Notes: a model not told the origin generated them from the sequence alone. Counted from the stretch's first letter, positions 25,087 through 33,328 are shown. The stretch is DNA of 64,000 nt from Flavobacteriales bacterium ALC-1 (GCA_000171875.1 ABHI01000003.1:62001-126000); one strand, 5' to 3'. A program made the numbers and translations.

Positions 25087-25132
25087 CTCGCTGTTTTTAG
25101 GGAATCTTCAAACAGCCTTAAACCTAATATAC

Positions 25133-26236
25133 ATGACTTCAGATATAATAGCATCAAAAGAATTAAAAAAAATGGACCCAGTTTTTGGACAACATTCTTT
25201 TGATGAACACGAGCAAATTGTTTTTTGCAACGACAAAGATACTGGTTTAAAAGCTATAATTGGTATTCATAATACAGTTTTAGGCCCAGCTCTAGGTGGA
25301 ACTAGAATGTGGCAATATAATAATGAGTGGGAAGCCCTTAATGATGTGCTACGTTTATCTCGTGGTATGACGTTTAAGTCTGCCATTACAGGTTTAAATC
25401 TTGGTGGTGGTAAAGCTGTTATTATAGGTGATGCTAAAACGCAAAAGACACCAGAATTAATGAGGCGTTTTGGAGAGTTTGTACATTCATTAAGCGGTAA
25501 ATACATTACAGCAGAAGATGTTGGTATGGCAACCGAAGATATGGATACAGTAAGAGAAGTAACTCCTTATGTTACTGGTATCTCAGAGAGTAAAGGTGGT
25601 GCAGGTAACCCTTCACCAATTACTGCTTATGGTGTTTTTATGGGAATGAAAGCTGCCGCAAAGTTTAAGTTTGGTTCTGATATTTTAGAAGGTAAAAATA
25701 TATTTGTACAAGGTATAGGTAATGTTGGTGAAGCTCTAGTTGAACATTTGTCAAACGAAGGAGCGAATATTACAATTAGTGATATTAGCCAAGAGCGTTT
25801 AGAAGAAGTAAGCTCTAAATATGGAGCAACTATTTATTCTGGTAATGATATCTATAATGAAGCAATGGATATATATGCTCCTTGTGCTTTAGGTGCTACA
25901 GTTAATGACGAAACGATTCATAAATTGCAAGCTAAAATAGTTGCAGGTGCTGCAAATAATCAGTTGGCTGATGAGAATAAGCATGGAAAAATTTTAAGAG
26001 AAAGAGGTATTGTATATGCTCCAGATTTTTTAATCAATGCTGGTGGAATTATTAATGTTTATGCAGAATTAGAAGACTATGGTAAGCAAGAAATAATTCG
26101 TAAAACAGAAAATATATACAATACAACATTAGAAATTTTGGATAATGCTAAAGCAAATGATGTTACCACACATTTAGCAGCATTAAATATCGCTAAAGAG
26201 CGTATTGCAACTCGTAAAAGAGAAAATTCGAAATAG
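25133..26236 (+). CDS. ldh: leucine dehydrogenase (Glu/Leu/Phe/Val dehydrogenase family)
   Basis: 367 residues, normal family length. Substrate-binding and catalytic lysines are in GMTFKSAI (Lys82) and LGGGKAVIIGD (Lys94); the NAD-binding Rossmann motif is VQGIGNVGEALVEHL (about 190-204), and the dimer/cofactor end has GAANNQL and LINAGGIINVYAEL. It reversibly deaminates branched-chain amino acids to 2-oxoacids, feeding branched fatty-acid synthesis typical for these bacteria and amino acid use. Has its own promoter; a terminator-like hairpin follows. Gene symbol ldh (also leuDH or bcd) is by analogy. Confidence 0.92.
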   Translation: MTSDIIASKELKKMDPVFGQHSFDEHEQIVFCNDKDTGLKAIIGIHNTVLGPALGGTRMWQYNNEWEALNDVLRLSRGMTFKSAITGLNLGGGKAVIIGDAKTQKTPELMRRFGEFVHSLSGKYITAEDVGMATEDMDTVREVTPYVTGISESKGGAGNPSPITAYGVFMGMKAAAKFKFGSDILEGKNIFVQGIGNVGEALVEHLSNEGANITISDISQERLEEVSSKYGATIYSGNDIYNEAMDIYAPCALGATVNDETIHKLQAKIVAGAANNQLADENKHGKILRERGIVYAPDFLINAGGIINVYAELEDYGKQEIIRKTENIYNTTLEILDNAKANDVTTHLAALNIAKERIATRKRENSK

Positions 26237-26272
26237 TCATCATTTAATTTTTATTTCAGAATTAAATAATAG

Positions 26273-26280
26273 TATTTTTG
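26273..26280 (+). promoter_or_regulatory. -7 promoter element (TATTTTTG) for nusB
   Basis: Exact TAnnTTTG match, 58 bases before the nusB start. A hairpin follows within 4 bases, so if this is the promoter the hairpin lies at the very 5' end of the nusB RNA. Confidence 0.5.
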
Positions 26281-26283
26281 CAG

Positions 26284-26307
26284 GGTGAGTTTAGGCTCAC
26301 CTTTTTT
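26284..26307 (+). terminator. hairpin with T-run: leucine dehydrogenase terminator (or nusB leader hairpin)
   Basis: Stem GGTGAG/CTCACC (26284-26289 with 26296-26301), 6-base loop, six T residues directly after. It lies 47 bases past the dehydrogenase stop. The overlap with the -7 element just upstream makes its second reading possible. Confidence 0.65.
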
Positions 26308-26338
26308 AATAACATATAATTAAAGTCAGTTCTTATAC

Positions 26339-27283
26339 ATGCTTAATCGAAGACACATTAGAATAAAAGTAATGCAATCTTTGTATGCTTTTAAAGGTAC
26401 CGAAAGTGATGATCTTACAAAAGACGAAAAGTTTTTGCATCACAGTTTAGATAGCATGTACGATTTGTATTTGTGCATTTTAGCACTTCTTACAGAGCTT
26501 CATAAGAAGAGTAAAGACCATAACGAAAAATTACAGAAGAAACTTTTAGGAACAGATTCTGATAAGAATCCTAACACAAGATTTCAAGACAATCAGCTTC
26601 TAAATCTTATTAGTAGTAATGCAATGTTACAAGATCATATTGCTAAGCGAAAGCTCAATTATTGGGATTTAGATTTTGAATATGTAGATATACTTTTCAA
26701 AGAAATTTTTAAAAGTGAATTATATGCTACTCATATTTATGATGCAGATACGTCATTTAATAAAGACAAAAGTTTTGTCATTGATATTTATACCGAGATT
26801 ATTGCACCAAATGATAAGCTTTATGATTATTTTGAAGATAAGCGTTTAACTTGGGTGGATGACTTTCCAGTTATAAACACGACACTTTTAAAGGTATTAA
26901 GAAAATTGAAGCTTACGTCACCAGAAACTTTTTTGCTTCCAAATTTATATAAGGACGAAGACGATTTGGTATATGCTAAAGACTTGTTTAAAAAGACATT
27001 ACTTAATGGTTCTAAGTTTTCTGAAGAAATTTCTGCAAAGACGACCAATTGGGATAGTGAACGTTTAGCGAGTTTAGATGGTGTGTTATTAAAAATGGCA
27101 CTATGCGAATTTCAGAAATTTTCATCTATACCTTATAAAGTAACTATAAATGAATATTTAGAAATAGCTAAAGCATATTCTACACCAAAAAGTAGTTTAT
27201 TTATTAATGGTATTTTGGATAAGGTGGTTAAAGAGTACCAATCTAAAGGGATACACCAAAAAGCGGGTAGAGGTTTAATGTAA
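26339..27283 (+). CDS. nusB: transcription antitermination factor NusB (long Bacteroidota form)
   Basis: 314 residues, about twice the size of E. coli NusB. The N-terminus MLNRRHIRIKVMQSLYAF is the NusB start motif (RRxARxxAxQxLYA), and the C-terminal half (about 165-300) has WDSERLASLDGVLLKMALCEFQKF and KVTINEYLEIAKAYSTPKSSLFINGILDKV, the standard NusB core. The middle insert of about 130 residues (LTKDEKFLHHSL... to about 160) is helical and specific to this phylum. NusB with NusE(S10) binds boxA of rRNA leaders. Followed by DUF1573 and YajC, an arrangement kept in Flavobacteriia. Confidence 0.9.
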   Translation: MLNRRHIRIKVMQSLYAFKGTESDDLTKDEKFLHHSLDSMYDLYLCILALLTELHKKSKDHNEKLQKKLLGTDSDKNPNTRFQDNQLLNLISSNAMLQDHIAKRKLNYWDLDFEYVDILFKEIFKSELYATHIYDADTSFNKDKSFVIDIYTEIIAPNDKLYDYFEDKRLTWVDDFPVINTTLLKVLRKLKLTSPETFLLPNLYKDEDDLVYAKDLFKKTLLNGSKFSEEISAKTTNWDSERLASLDGVLLKMALCEFQKFSSIPYKVTINEYLEIAKAYSTPKSSLFINGILDKVVKEYQSKGIHQKAGRGLM

Positions 27284-27482
27284 TATTGTGTTTTTTGTCA
27301 TCAACTTTGAATAGGTGAAAACCCTCGTTTTGTCTATAAAATATAACAGATAAACTATAAATAATAAGTTTTTTCCTACAAAAACGTGTTAAGAATAGGC
27401 AAAAAATTTTATTTGGTCGAAAATATTATTACCTTAGACGGCTGAATGAATTCAGTAAAAAATTAATTAAAAAAATAGAATA

Positions 27483-28043
27483 ATGAAAAAAGTAATTTTA
27501 GGACTTAGTGCACTATGCATGTTGGCTTTTACGTCTTGTAAGGAAAATGCTGCTAGTAAAGTTAAATCTGAAAATGTAGCTATAGCTGCCGATAGAGATG
27601 CTAATGCTGGTGATTTTCCAGTAATTTCTTTTGACAAAATCGAGCACGATTTCGGAACTATCGCAAACGGAACTCCAGTTGAAACAACATTTAAGTACAC
27701 TAACTCTGGTAACTCAATGTTAGTTGTGAGTAACATTAAAAGTACTTGTGGATGTACAGTACCATCTAATTGGACTAAAGAAGTTGCACCAGGACAAACA
27801 GGTGAATTTGTTGTTAAGTTTAATGGTAAAGGAAATGGGAATAAAGTTTCTAAATCAGTTACAATGACTACTAACACTGAAAAAGGTTCTGAAATTGTAA
27901 AAATCACTGCTTTTGTAGAGAAAGATCCTAACGCACCAGTTAAGGCTGCACAAAAACCAGGAACTGCTACAATAAACCCTTTAGCAACACCTACAACAAA
28001 GACTTCAACACAACCAGGTCACGAAGGTCATAACCATAACTAG
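27483..28043 (+). CDS. DUF1573 domain lipoprotein
   Basis: 186 residues. Lipoprotein signal peptide (MLAFTSC, Cys19). The DUF1573 immunoglobulin-like domain is at about 48-145: FDKIEHDFGTIANGTPVETTFKYTNSGNSMLVVSNIKSTCGCTVP, with the conserved CGC. The tail is low complexity (K/P/T) and ends in a His-rich GHEGHNHN. Function not known; such ASH-like domains are common in Bacteroidota envelopes. Followed by yajC after 8 bases, so co-transcribed; preceded by a 199-base gap with no further gene. Confidence 0.87.
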   Translation: MKKVILGLSALCMLAFTSCKENAASKVKSENVAIAADRDANAGDFPVISFDKIEHDFGTIANGTPVETTFKYTNSGNSMLVVSNIKSTCGCTVPSNWTKEVAPGQTGEFVVKFNGKGNGNKVSKSVTMTTNTEKGSEIVKITAFVEKDPNAPVKAAQKPGTATINPLATPTTKTSTQPGHEGHNHN

Positions 28044-28051
28044 TAGTTTTA

Positions 28052-28345
28052 ATGGAAGGAGGATTAGGAACATTTTTACCATTTATAGCCATTTTTGCTG
28101 TGATGTATTTCTTTATGATTGCACCACAAATGAAACGTGCTAAGCAAGAAAAGAAATTTGCAAGTGAGTTAAAACGTGGAGATCGTGTGATTACTAAAAG
28201 TGGTATGCACGGAAAAGTTGCAGAATTAAACGATAAAGATAACAGTTGTGTTGTAGAGACTATGGCTGGAAAAATTAAGTTTGACCGTTCTGCAATCTCA
28301 ATGGAAATGAGTAAAAAATTAAATGCACCAGCTGTTGTAAAATAA
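28052..28345 (+). CDS. yajC: preprotein translocase subunit YajC
   Basis: 97 residues, one N-terminal membrane helix (FLPFIAIFAVMYFFMIAPQMKRAKQEKKF) followed by the short soluble domain with LKRGDRVITKSGMHGKVAEL and the conserved I-x-F-D-R-S-A-I end. Auxiliary part of the SecDF-YajC complex that aids Sec-dependent export. A strong terminator follows 22 bases after the stop. Confidence 0.95.
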   Translation: MEGGLGTFLPFIAIFAVMYFFMIAPQMKRAKQEKKFASELKRGDRVITKSGMHGKVAELNDKDNSCVVETMAGKIKFDRSAISMEMSKKLNAPAVVK

Positions 28346-28366
28346 GCTAAGTGTTATAAAGTATAT

Positions 28367-28399
28367 AAAAGCTGTTCGTTAATATGAACAGCTTTTTTT
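28367..28399 (+). terminator. rho-independent terminator after yajC
   Basis: Stem AAAGCTGTTC/GAACAGCTTT (10 bp) with an 8-base loop, followed by further T residues (seven T in a row in total). Confidence 0.85.
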
Positions 28400-28451
28400 G
28401 TTATATCTATTATCTATAAGTTCCCTACAGAAGGAAGGGTTAGGGATGGGG

Positions 28452-29051
28452 TCAACAATTCTTATACTTATCATGCAAACCTATACCTTGTATAATCATT
28501 GGTGTGATTTTTTCTATACGTGTTTGCTTTGTTGCTTCTCGTTTTGCGGTATCTATATACTCACAATATTCACGTTGTTTTCCTGGAGTTAATTTTTTAA
28601 AGCTACTCGAGAGCGTCTTATTAACATTTAAAGCTTGTTTTAATTCAGTAGGTATAACTACAGTTTTTGTGGCACGCTTTGGTTTCATTTCTTTTCCAGC
28701 GCGTTGGTTATTAATAGCTTCTTGCACATAGTTTAATATAACAGCATCTTTAATATCTTCAGCAGAATCAAATCGCATTTGACGCATAGCTTTGGTTTTA
28801 TTTTCTTGCGCATTAATTAGTATGTTGTGCTCATCTTTTAAAAACACACCATTATGAAACCACAGACAAAAATGGTTTTTAAAGGCACCTATACCCAACA
28901 CATTTTTGCCATTTAAGCAATACGTTGGCATACTCCATTTCACCATTTCTGTAAGCTCAGTTTTTAAAATAGTATTGCGGAGACGTGTTAATTCTTCGGA
29001 CCATTTTGGATTGATTTCTATATACTCTTCTACGGAATAGATTTTTTTCAT
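28452..29051 (-). CDS. YdeI/OmpD-associated family protein (DUF1801 plus OmdA domain)
   Basis: 199 residues. N-terminal DUF1801-like domain (about 1-110): EEYIEINPKWSEELTRLRNTILKTELTEMVKWSMPTYCLNGKNVLGIGAFKNHFCLWF. C-terminal OmdA/YdeI segment (about 125-190): VVIPTELKQALNVNKTLSSSFKKLTPGKQREYCEYIDTAKREATKQTRIEKI. Members are linked to stress and antimicrobial-peptide protection in other bacteria; the molecular action is unknown. Single minus-strand gene between the yajC terminator and a stretch holding a gene remnant. Confidence 0.87.
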   Translation of the reverse strand: MKKIYSVEEYIEINPKWSEELTRLRNTILKTELTEMVKWSMPTYCLNGKNVLGIGAFKNHFCLWFHNGVFLKDEHNILINAQENKTKAMRQMRFDSAEDIKDAVILNYVQEAINNQRAGKEMKPKRATKTVVIPTELKQALNVNKTLSSSFKKLTPGKQREYCEYIDTAKREATKQTRIEKITPMIIQGIGLHDKYKNC

Positions 29052-29090
29052 TTTAATTAGAGTTTTAATAAAATAGATTTTTTAAAATAA

Positions 29091-29228
29091 TTTTCTTCTA
29101 AAATAAAAGAACTTCAATCTAATTTAAAAGTGAATCGCCAAAATAAATTTATTGGAACTTTATTACAGCATCAAACTTTACAGAGTACAAAGTATATGAG
29201 TAAGTGGATTGAGGCTAAGAACAGTTGA
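29091..29228 (+). pseudogene. orphan C-terminal reading-frame remnant
   Basis: A 45-codon open frame with no usable start, bounded by an in-frame TAA at 29088-29090 and ending TGA at 29226-29228. Its translation has protein-like composition and a plausible helical end (FIGTLLQHQTLQSTKYM then SKWIEAKNS). I could not name the family. It looks like the 3' end of a decayed gene rather than chance coding, but the length is short. Confidence 0.3.
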
Positions 29229-29278
29229 TGTTTTATTTATACTAGATAGTTAATTAGCCTTATAGGAGTATAAATTAG

Positions 29279-29608
29279 CTATTCAATTAACTCAATTGAT
29301 TCAATAATAATTCCCCTTCCGCAATATTGATTAGATTCAGACCAATTAAGTCGAACAGAAATTGGAAATGTCATATTAGGTATATCAATATTTGAATTTT
29401 CAGGTAATTCAGAAAAGCGCTTACTGGGATCTTCACCATCTATATCTATTATTTTACCACCACAGCAGAAGCATGCACCCGAATCGTAACCTGTAATTTT
29501 CGCAGTAGATTCAAACTCTGGCTGAGAGTTGTCATCATCAGTATTATCACAGTTGGTTAAAAGACCGATTCCTATTATTAAAGTCAATATTGAAAGTCTA
29601 ATTTTCAT
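29279..29608 (-). CDS. small Cys-rich lipoprotein, unknown function
   Basis: 109 residues. Signal peptide with lipobox LTNC (Cys20), an acidic stretch (DNTDDDNSQPEFES), then SGACFCCGGKIIDIDG with three cysteines in a CxCCGG cluster at about 46-51, and one more Cys in QYCGRGIIIESIEL. The spacing suggests a disulfide or metal site. I do not recognise a named family. Stand-alone gene divergent from the exonuclease. Confidence 0.6.
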   Translation of the reverse strand: MKIRLSILTLIIGIGLLTNCDNTDDDNSQPEFESTAKITGYDSGACFCCGGKIIDIDGEDPSKRFSELPENSNIDIPNMTFPISVRLNWSESNQYCGRGIIIESIELIE

Positions 29609-29709
29609 AACATAAAATTTACAGTTTTACATTCTGTATTAACCGAAGTTAGCTAAAAGTTTTCACAAAGTCAAGCTAGCTTTTTCAATCCTATTCTACA
29701 TATTCTATT

Positions 29710-29717
29710 TATCTTTG
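29710..29717 (+). promoter_or_regulatory. -7 promoter element (TATCTTTG) for the exonuclease gene
   Basis: Exact TAnnTTTG, 18 bases before the ATG at 29736. It overlaps a TTG that would otherwise look like an upstream start, and so argues for the ATG. Confidence 0.6.
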
Positions 29718-29735
29718 ATTTTTAAAACAAAGACA

Positions 29736-30512
29736 ATGCAACTCAACTTAACAAAACCCATCTGTTTTTTCGATTTAGAAACCACTGGAATTAATATTTC
29801 TAAAGACAGAATTGTAGAAATATCGATCCTTAAAGTTCATCCAAATGGTAAGGAAAATACTAAAACTTGGGTTGTAAATCCTGAGATGCCAATTCCAGCA
29901 GAAGTAACTGCTATACATGGAATTTCTGATGCAGACGTTGCTGATAAACCAACGTTTAAGGAGTTGTCTAAGGAAATTTATAATCTTATAAAGGATTCAG
30001 ATTTAGGTGGGTTTAACTCTAACCGTTTCGATATTCCGCTATTAGCAGAAGAAATGCTAAGAGCAGATATAGATTTTGATATGAAAGGCATGCAATCTAT
30101 AGATGTGCAGACTATTTTTCATAAAATGGAACAGCGAACACTAAGTGCAGCATATAAATTCTATTGTGATAAAAACTTAGATGATGCTCACAGTGCAGAA
30201 GCTGATACTAAAGCTACGTATGAAGTTTTAAAAGCTCAGTTATCTAAATACGAAGACTTAGAAAACGACACTAAATTCTTAGCAGAGTTTAGCTCACGAA
30301 AAAAGTTTGCAGATTTTGCTGGCTTTTTAATCTTTAATAAACAAGGTGAAGAATGTTTTTCTTTTGGAAAACATAAAGGGAAACGCGTAGTGGATGTTAT
30401 GGAGCAAGAACCTGGTTATTTTGGTTGGCTACTCAATGCAGATTTTCCTTTGTATACAAAGAAGGTTTTAACTGCTATTAAATTGAGACAGTTTAATAAT
30501 AAGCTAAGTTAA
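29736..30512 (+). CDS. 3'-5' exonuclease (DnaQ-like, DEDD family)
   Basis: 258 residues from MQLNLTKPI. DEDD motif I is FDLETTG (Asp13, Glu15), motif II in GGFNSNRFDIPLL (Asp in NRFD), motif III in DDAHSAEADTKAT (His and Asp). The C-terminal part (about 195-258) with FSFGKHKGKRVVDV...GYFGWLLNADFP is an added DUF3820-like putative quorum/exonuclease tail. Likely a proofreading-type or repair exonuclease rather than the replicative epsilon chain, which cannot be told apart here. Followed after 9 bases by the FAH gene. Confidence 0.88.
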   Translation: MQLNLTKPICFFDLETTGINISKDRIVEISILKVHPNGKENTKTWVVNPEMPIPAEVTAIHGISDADVADKPTFKELSKEIYNLIKDSDLGGFNSNRFDIPLLAEEMLRADIDFDMKGMQSIDVQTIFHKMEQRTLSAAYKFYCDKNLDDAHSAEADTKATYEVLKAQLSKYEDLENDTKFLAEFSSRKKFADFAGFLIFNKQGEECFSFGKHKGKRVVDVMEQEPGYFGWLLNADFPLYTKKVLTAIKLRQFNNKLS

Positions 30513-30521
30513 AAATCTAAA

Positions 30522-31133
30522 ATGAAACTCATCTGCATAGGTCGTAATTATACAGACCACATTAAAGAATTAGAAAACGAAAAACCAACAGATCCAGTGG
30601 TGTTTTTAAAGCCAGATACTTCGATTTTGTTGAAGAAGCAGCCCTTTTTTATTCCAGATTTTTCGGATGATGTACACCATGAGGTTGAAGTTTTGGTGAA
30701 AATAAAAAAAGTTGGTAAGCATATCAATAAAAAATTTGCACATAAATATTATGATGACATCGGACTTGGAATAGACTTCACTGCTCGCGATTTACAAGCC
30801 CAATTAAAAGCAAAAGGGCTGCCTTGGGAAAAAGCCAAAGCCTTTGATGGTGCTGCTGTAATTGGCAAATGGGTATCAAAAACTAAGTTCGAAAATGTGA
30901 ACAATATAAATTTTAGTTTAAAGAAAAATGATGAGGTTGTTCAACAAGGAAACACAGAATTAATGCTTTGGAAAATTAATGAACTCATCGAATATGTATC
31001 AAAATATTTCACTTTAAAAATTGGAGATATTATCTTTACAGGAACACCAGCAGGAGTTGGTAAGGTTTTTGCAGAAGACAGACTAATAGGATATCTTGAA
31101 AACGAGGAAATGTTTTCAATAAAAATTAAATAA
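30522..31133 (+). CDS. fumarylacetoacetate hydrolase (FAH) family protein
   Basis: 203 residues, single FAH domain. The N-terminal KLICIGRNYTDHIKEL, metal-binding HHEVEVLVKI (two acidic residues), GLGIDFTARDLQ and the end IGDIIFTGTPAGVG are family signatures. Members hydrolyse C-C bonds of 2-oxo acids or decarboxylate oxaloacetate (FAHD1-like); the short length favours the latter group. It sits between the exonuclease and Hpt genes, with 0 bases to the next start, so all four genes to cinA are likely one transcript. Confidence 0.9.
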   Translation: MKLICIGRNYTDHIKELENEKPTDPVVFLKPDTSILLKKQPFFIPDFSDDVHHEVEVLVKIKKVGKHINKKFAHKYYDDIGLGIDFTARDLQAQLKAKGLPWEKAKAFDGAAVIGKWVSKTKFENVNNINFSLKKNDEVVQQGNTELMLWKINELIEYVSKYFTLKIGDIIFTGTPAGVGKVFAEDRLIGYLENEEMFSIKIK

Positions 31134-31475
31134 ATGCCACAGTATTATAAATTAGATCGCGTAAGAGAAATGGCTGACAACGATGAAGATTTCGTTGCAG
31201 CATTAGCAGCAGCTTTTTTAGAAGAAGTACCTGAAGATGCAGAACGCTTAAGAACTGCTGTACCTAGCAATGATTATAAAGAAACGTATCAAGCAGCACA
31301 CAAAATGAAACCTACAATAGATTTATTTGAGTTAGGTGTTTTAGACACACTAATTGAAGTACAAGATTGGGGGAAGTTTGAACAGTCAGATAAAAATGTA
31401 GACGCTCAGTTACAAGCTGTACTTACTGCTGTAGAAAATGCCACAAACGAAATAAAAGCCGATTTCGGACTGTAA
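31134..31475 (+). CDS. Hpt (histidine phosphotransfer) domain protein
   Basis: 113 residues, all-helical. The phospho-acceptor His56 lies in QAAHKMKPTIDLF, matching the Hpt pattern H-x-[LM]-K-[GP]. No kinase or receiver gene is within the window, so it is an orphan phosphotransfer protein. Its stop adjoins the cinA ATG directly. Similar stand-alone Hpt proteins occur at this place in other Flavobacteriia, as I recall. The Pro after KMK, in place of the usual Gly, is a deviation from the common HxxKG. Confidence 0.82.
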   Translation: MPQYYKLDRVREMADNDEDFVAALAAAFLEEVPEDAERLRTAVPSNDYKETYQAAHKMKPTIDLFELGVLDTLIEVQDWGKFEQSDKNVDAQLQAVLTAVENATNEIKADFGL

Positions 31476-32720
31476 ATGTTAGCAGAAATAATCACTATTG
31501 GTGATGAGATTCTCATTGGTCAGATTGTAGATACAAATTCCGCATTTCTTGGAAAAGAATTTAATAAAATCGGAATTTCAATTTATCAAATCACTTCAAT
31601 ACAAGATAACAAAACGCATATTCTAAAAGCACTTGAAGAAGCTGAAAATAATGCCGATATCATTATTATAACAGGTGGTTTGGGACCAACCAAGGATGAT
31701 GTAACAAAACATACCATTTGCGAATATTTTAACGATACTCTAGTTGAAAACAAATCTGTACTAGATAATGTAGAAGATATATTCTCAAAATATAATATTC
31801 CTCTCTTAGACGTTAATAAACAACAAGCATTAGTGCCTTCTAAAGCCAAAGTACTGATGAATCATTATGGTACTGCACCTGGCATGTGGTTAGAAAAGAA
31901 TGGGAAAGTATTTGTGTCACTTCCTGGAGTGCCATACGAGATGAAAGCGTTAATTTCTAATGAAGTTATTCCTGCATTAAGAAAACAATTCAAATTTCCA
32001 TACATAAAGCATAAAACGATACTAACTTATGGTTTAGGTGAAAGTTTATTAGCCAAACGTATTGAGGCTTGGGAAGATAATTTACCTGCTTTTATAAAAT
32101 TAGCTTATTTGCCAAGTTTAGGTCGTGTTCGTTTACGCTTATCTGCCAAAGCAATGGAAAAAAAGCTAATCGATACTGAGATCCAAAAACAAGTAGATTT
32201 ATTATTACCGTTAATTGACGATGTATTTGTTGGGTTTGAAGAAGATAAATCTTTAGAAGCTATAATAGGTACACAACTTACCGAAATTAGTAAAACCTTA
32301 TCTATAGCTGAGAGCTGTACAGGAGGGAGTATTGCCAAAGCTTTAACAGCAAATGCTGGAGCATCAAAATATTTTAAAGGAAGTGTGGTGAGTTATGCTA
32401 CAGAATCTAAAATGAATATTTTAGGTGTTAAAGAACAAGATATAGAATCACATTCTGTAGTAAGTAAAGAAATAGCTGAAGCTATGGCAAAAAATGTAAG
32501 AACTTTATTTAATACAGATTTTGGGATTAGCACTACAGGTAACGCAGGACCATCAAAAGGTGATGCTGATGCTGATGTAGGTACGGTTTGGATTGCAATT
32601 GCTACTCAAGATAGCGTGTATTCTGAAGTTTTTAACTTTGGGAATCATCGTGAAAAAGTAATAACAAAGGCAACAAATAAAGCCTTTGAAATGCTTCAAA
32701 AAGAAATTAAAAAAAAGTAG
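31476..32720 (+). CDS. cinA: CinA-like protein (nicotinamide-nucleotide amidase, competence/damage-inducible protein A)
   Basis: 414 residues, full-length fusion. The N-terminal MoCF-like domain (about 1-170) begins AEIITIGDEILIGQIVDTNS and has IITGGLGPTKDD; the C-terminal CinA domain (about 255-410) has LSIAESCTGGSIAKALT with the catalytic Ser, and the loop TTGNAGPSKGDADADVGTVWIA. It acts in pyridine nucleotide salvage: ADP-ribose pyrophosphatase plus NMN deamidase. Likely last gene of the exonuclease-FAH-Hpt-cinA unit. Confidence 0.93.
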   Translation: MLAEIITIGDEILIGQIVDTNSAFLGKEFNKIGISIYQITSIQDNKTHILKALEEAENNADIIIITGGLGPTKDDVTKHTICEYFNDTLVENKSVLDNVEDIFSKYNIPLLDVNKQQALVPSKAKVLMNHYGTAPGMWLEKNGKVFVSLPGVPYEMKALISNEVIPALRKQFKFPYIKHKTILTYGLGESLLAKRIEAWEDNLPAFIKLAYLPSLGRVRLRLSAKAMEKKLIDTEIQKQVDLLLPLIDDVFVGFEEDKSLEAIIGTQLTEISKTLSIAESCTGGSIAKALTANAGASKYFKGSVVSYATESKMNILGVKEQDIESHSVVSKEIAEAMAKNVRTLFNTDFGISTTGNAGPSKGDADADVGTVWIAIATQDSVYSEVFNFGNHREKVITKATNKAFEMLQKEIKKK

Positions 32721-32730
32721 AAATATATTT

Positions 32731-32760
32731 TTGCTAAACCTCAAAGTTTTACTAAATTTG
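32731..32760 (+). promoter_or_regulatory. strong promoter for rpmB-rpmG-DUF4295
   Basis: -33 TTG at 32731-32733, spacer 19 bases, -7 TAAATTTG at 32753-32760. The leader to the L28 ATG at 32834 is about 65 bases, enough for an RNA control element, though none was recognised. Confidence 0.8.
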
Positions 32761-32833
32761 CACCCTGTTTAAAATATCCTTAGTCGGATTCAGAATAAAC
32801 AGAAAAAATTAATAGACCTAAAGAAAGAATACA

Positions 32834-33070
32834 ATGTCAAGAGTTTGTGAACTTACTGGGAAAAAAGCAATGGTTGGGAACAACGTGTCTCACGCTATGA
32901 ATAAAACAAAGCGCAAGTTTAACGCTAACTTAGTTAAGAAGCGTTTTTTCATTCCTGAAGAAGATAAGTGGGTAACATTAAAAGTTTCTACATCTGCATT
33001 AAAAACAATCAATAAGATTGGTATCAGTGCAATGTTAAAAGAAGCTAGAGCAAAAGGATTTTACAAATAA
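32834..33070 (+). CDS. rpmB: 50S ribosomal protein L28
   Basis: 78 residues; MSRVCELTGKKAMVGNNVSHAMNKTKRKFNANLVKKRF is the L28 start and VSTSALKTINKIG the end pattern. Cysteine only once near the N-terminus, so a zinc-free form. First gene of the rpmB-rpmG-DUF4295 unit, an order kept across Bacteroidota. Confidence 0.97.
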   Translation: MSRVCELTGKKAMVGNNVSHAMNKTKRKFNANLVKKRFFIPEEDKWVTLKVSTSALKTINKIGISAMLKEARAKGFYK

Positions 33071-33095
33071 TAGCATACGCTAAAGTCAATTTACA

Positions 33096-33278
33096 ATGGC
33101 AAAGAAAGGAAATAGAATACAAGTTATCTTAGAGTGTACAGAGCACAAAGCTTCTGGTCAACCAGGAACTTCAAGATATATTACAACAAAGAATAAAAAG
33201 AATACGCCAGATCGTATGGAGATTAAGAAATTTAATCCTATCCTTAAGCGTATGACAGTACATAAAGAAATTAAATAA
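33096..33278 (+). CDS. rpmG: 50S ribosomal protein L33
   Basis: 60 residues: [49 protein letters not shown] single Cys means the zinc-free type without CxxC pairs. It begins 25 bases after rpmB and shares its promoter. An 8-bp hairpin lies just after the stop. Confidence 0.97.
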   Translation: MAKKGNRIQVILECTEHKASGQPGTSRYITTKNKKNTPDRMEIKKFNPILKRMTVHKEIK

Positions 33279-33288
33279 TTAATTAGAG

Positions 33289-33308
33289 ATTTTCGCAAAA
33301 GCGAAAAT
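33289..33308 (+). repeat. 8-bp hairpin between rpmG and the DUF4295 gene
   Basis: ATTTTCGC (33289-33296), loop AAAA, GCGAAAAT (33301-33308). No T-run follows, so not a classical terminator. It may be an RNA-processing or attenuation site, or protect upstream mRNA ends. Confidence 0.5.
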
Positions 33309-33328
33309 GTCAAATAACTCGAAGAGGT

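Noticed and set aside
27467..27907. 146-residue frame antisense to the DUF1573 gene
   Set aside because: It mirrors a convincing lipoprotein gene with a signal peptide and conserved CGC; its own composition and start lack any family signal.
29715..29735. TTG start seven codons upstream for the exonuclease
   Set aside because: It overlaps the TATCTTTG element; ATG 29736 begins the usual sequence.
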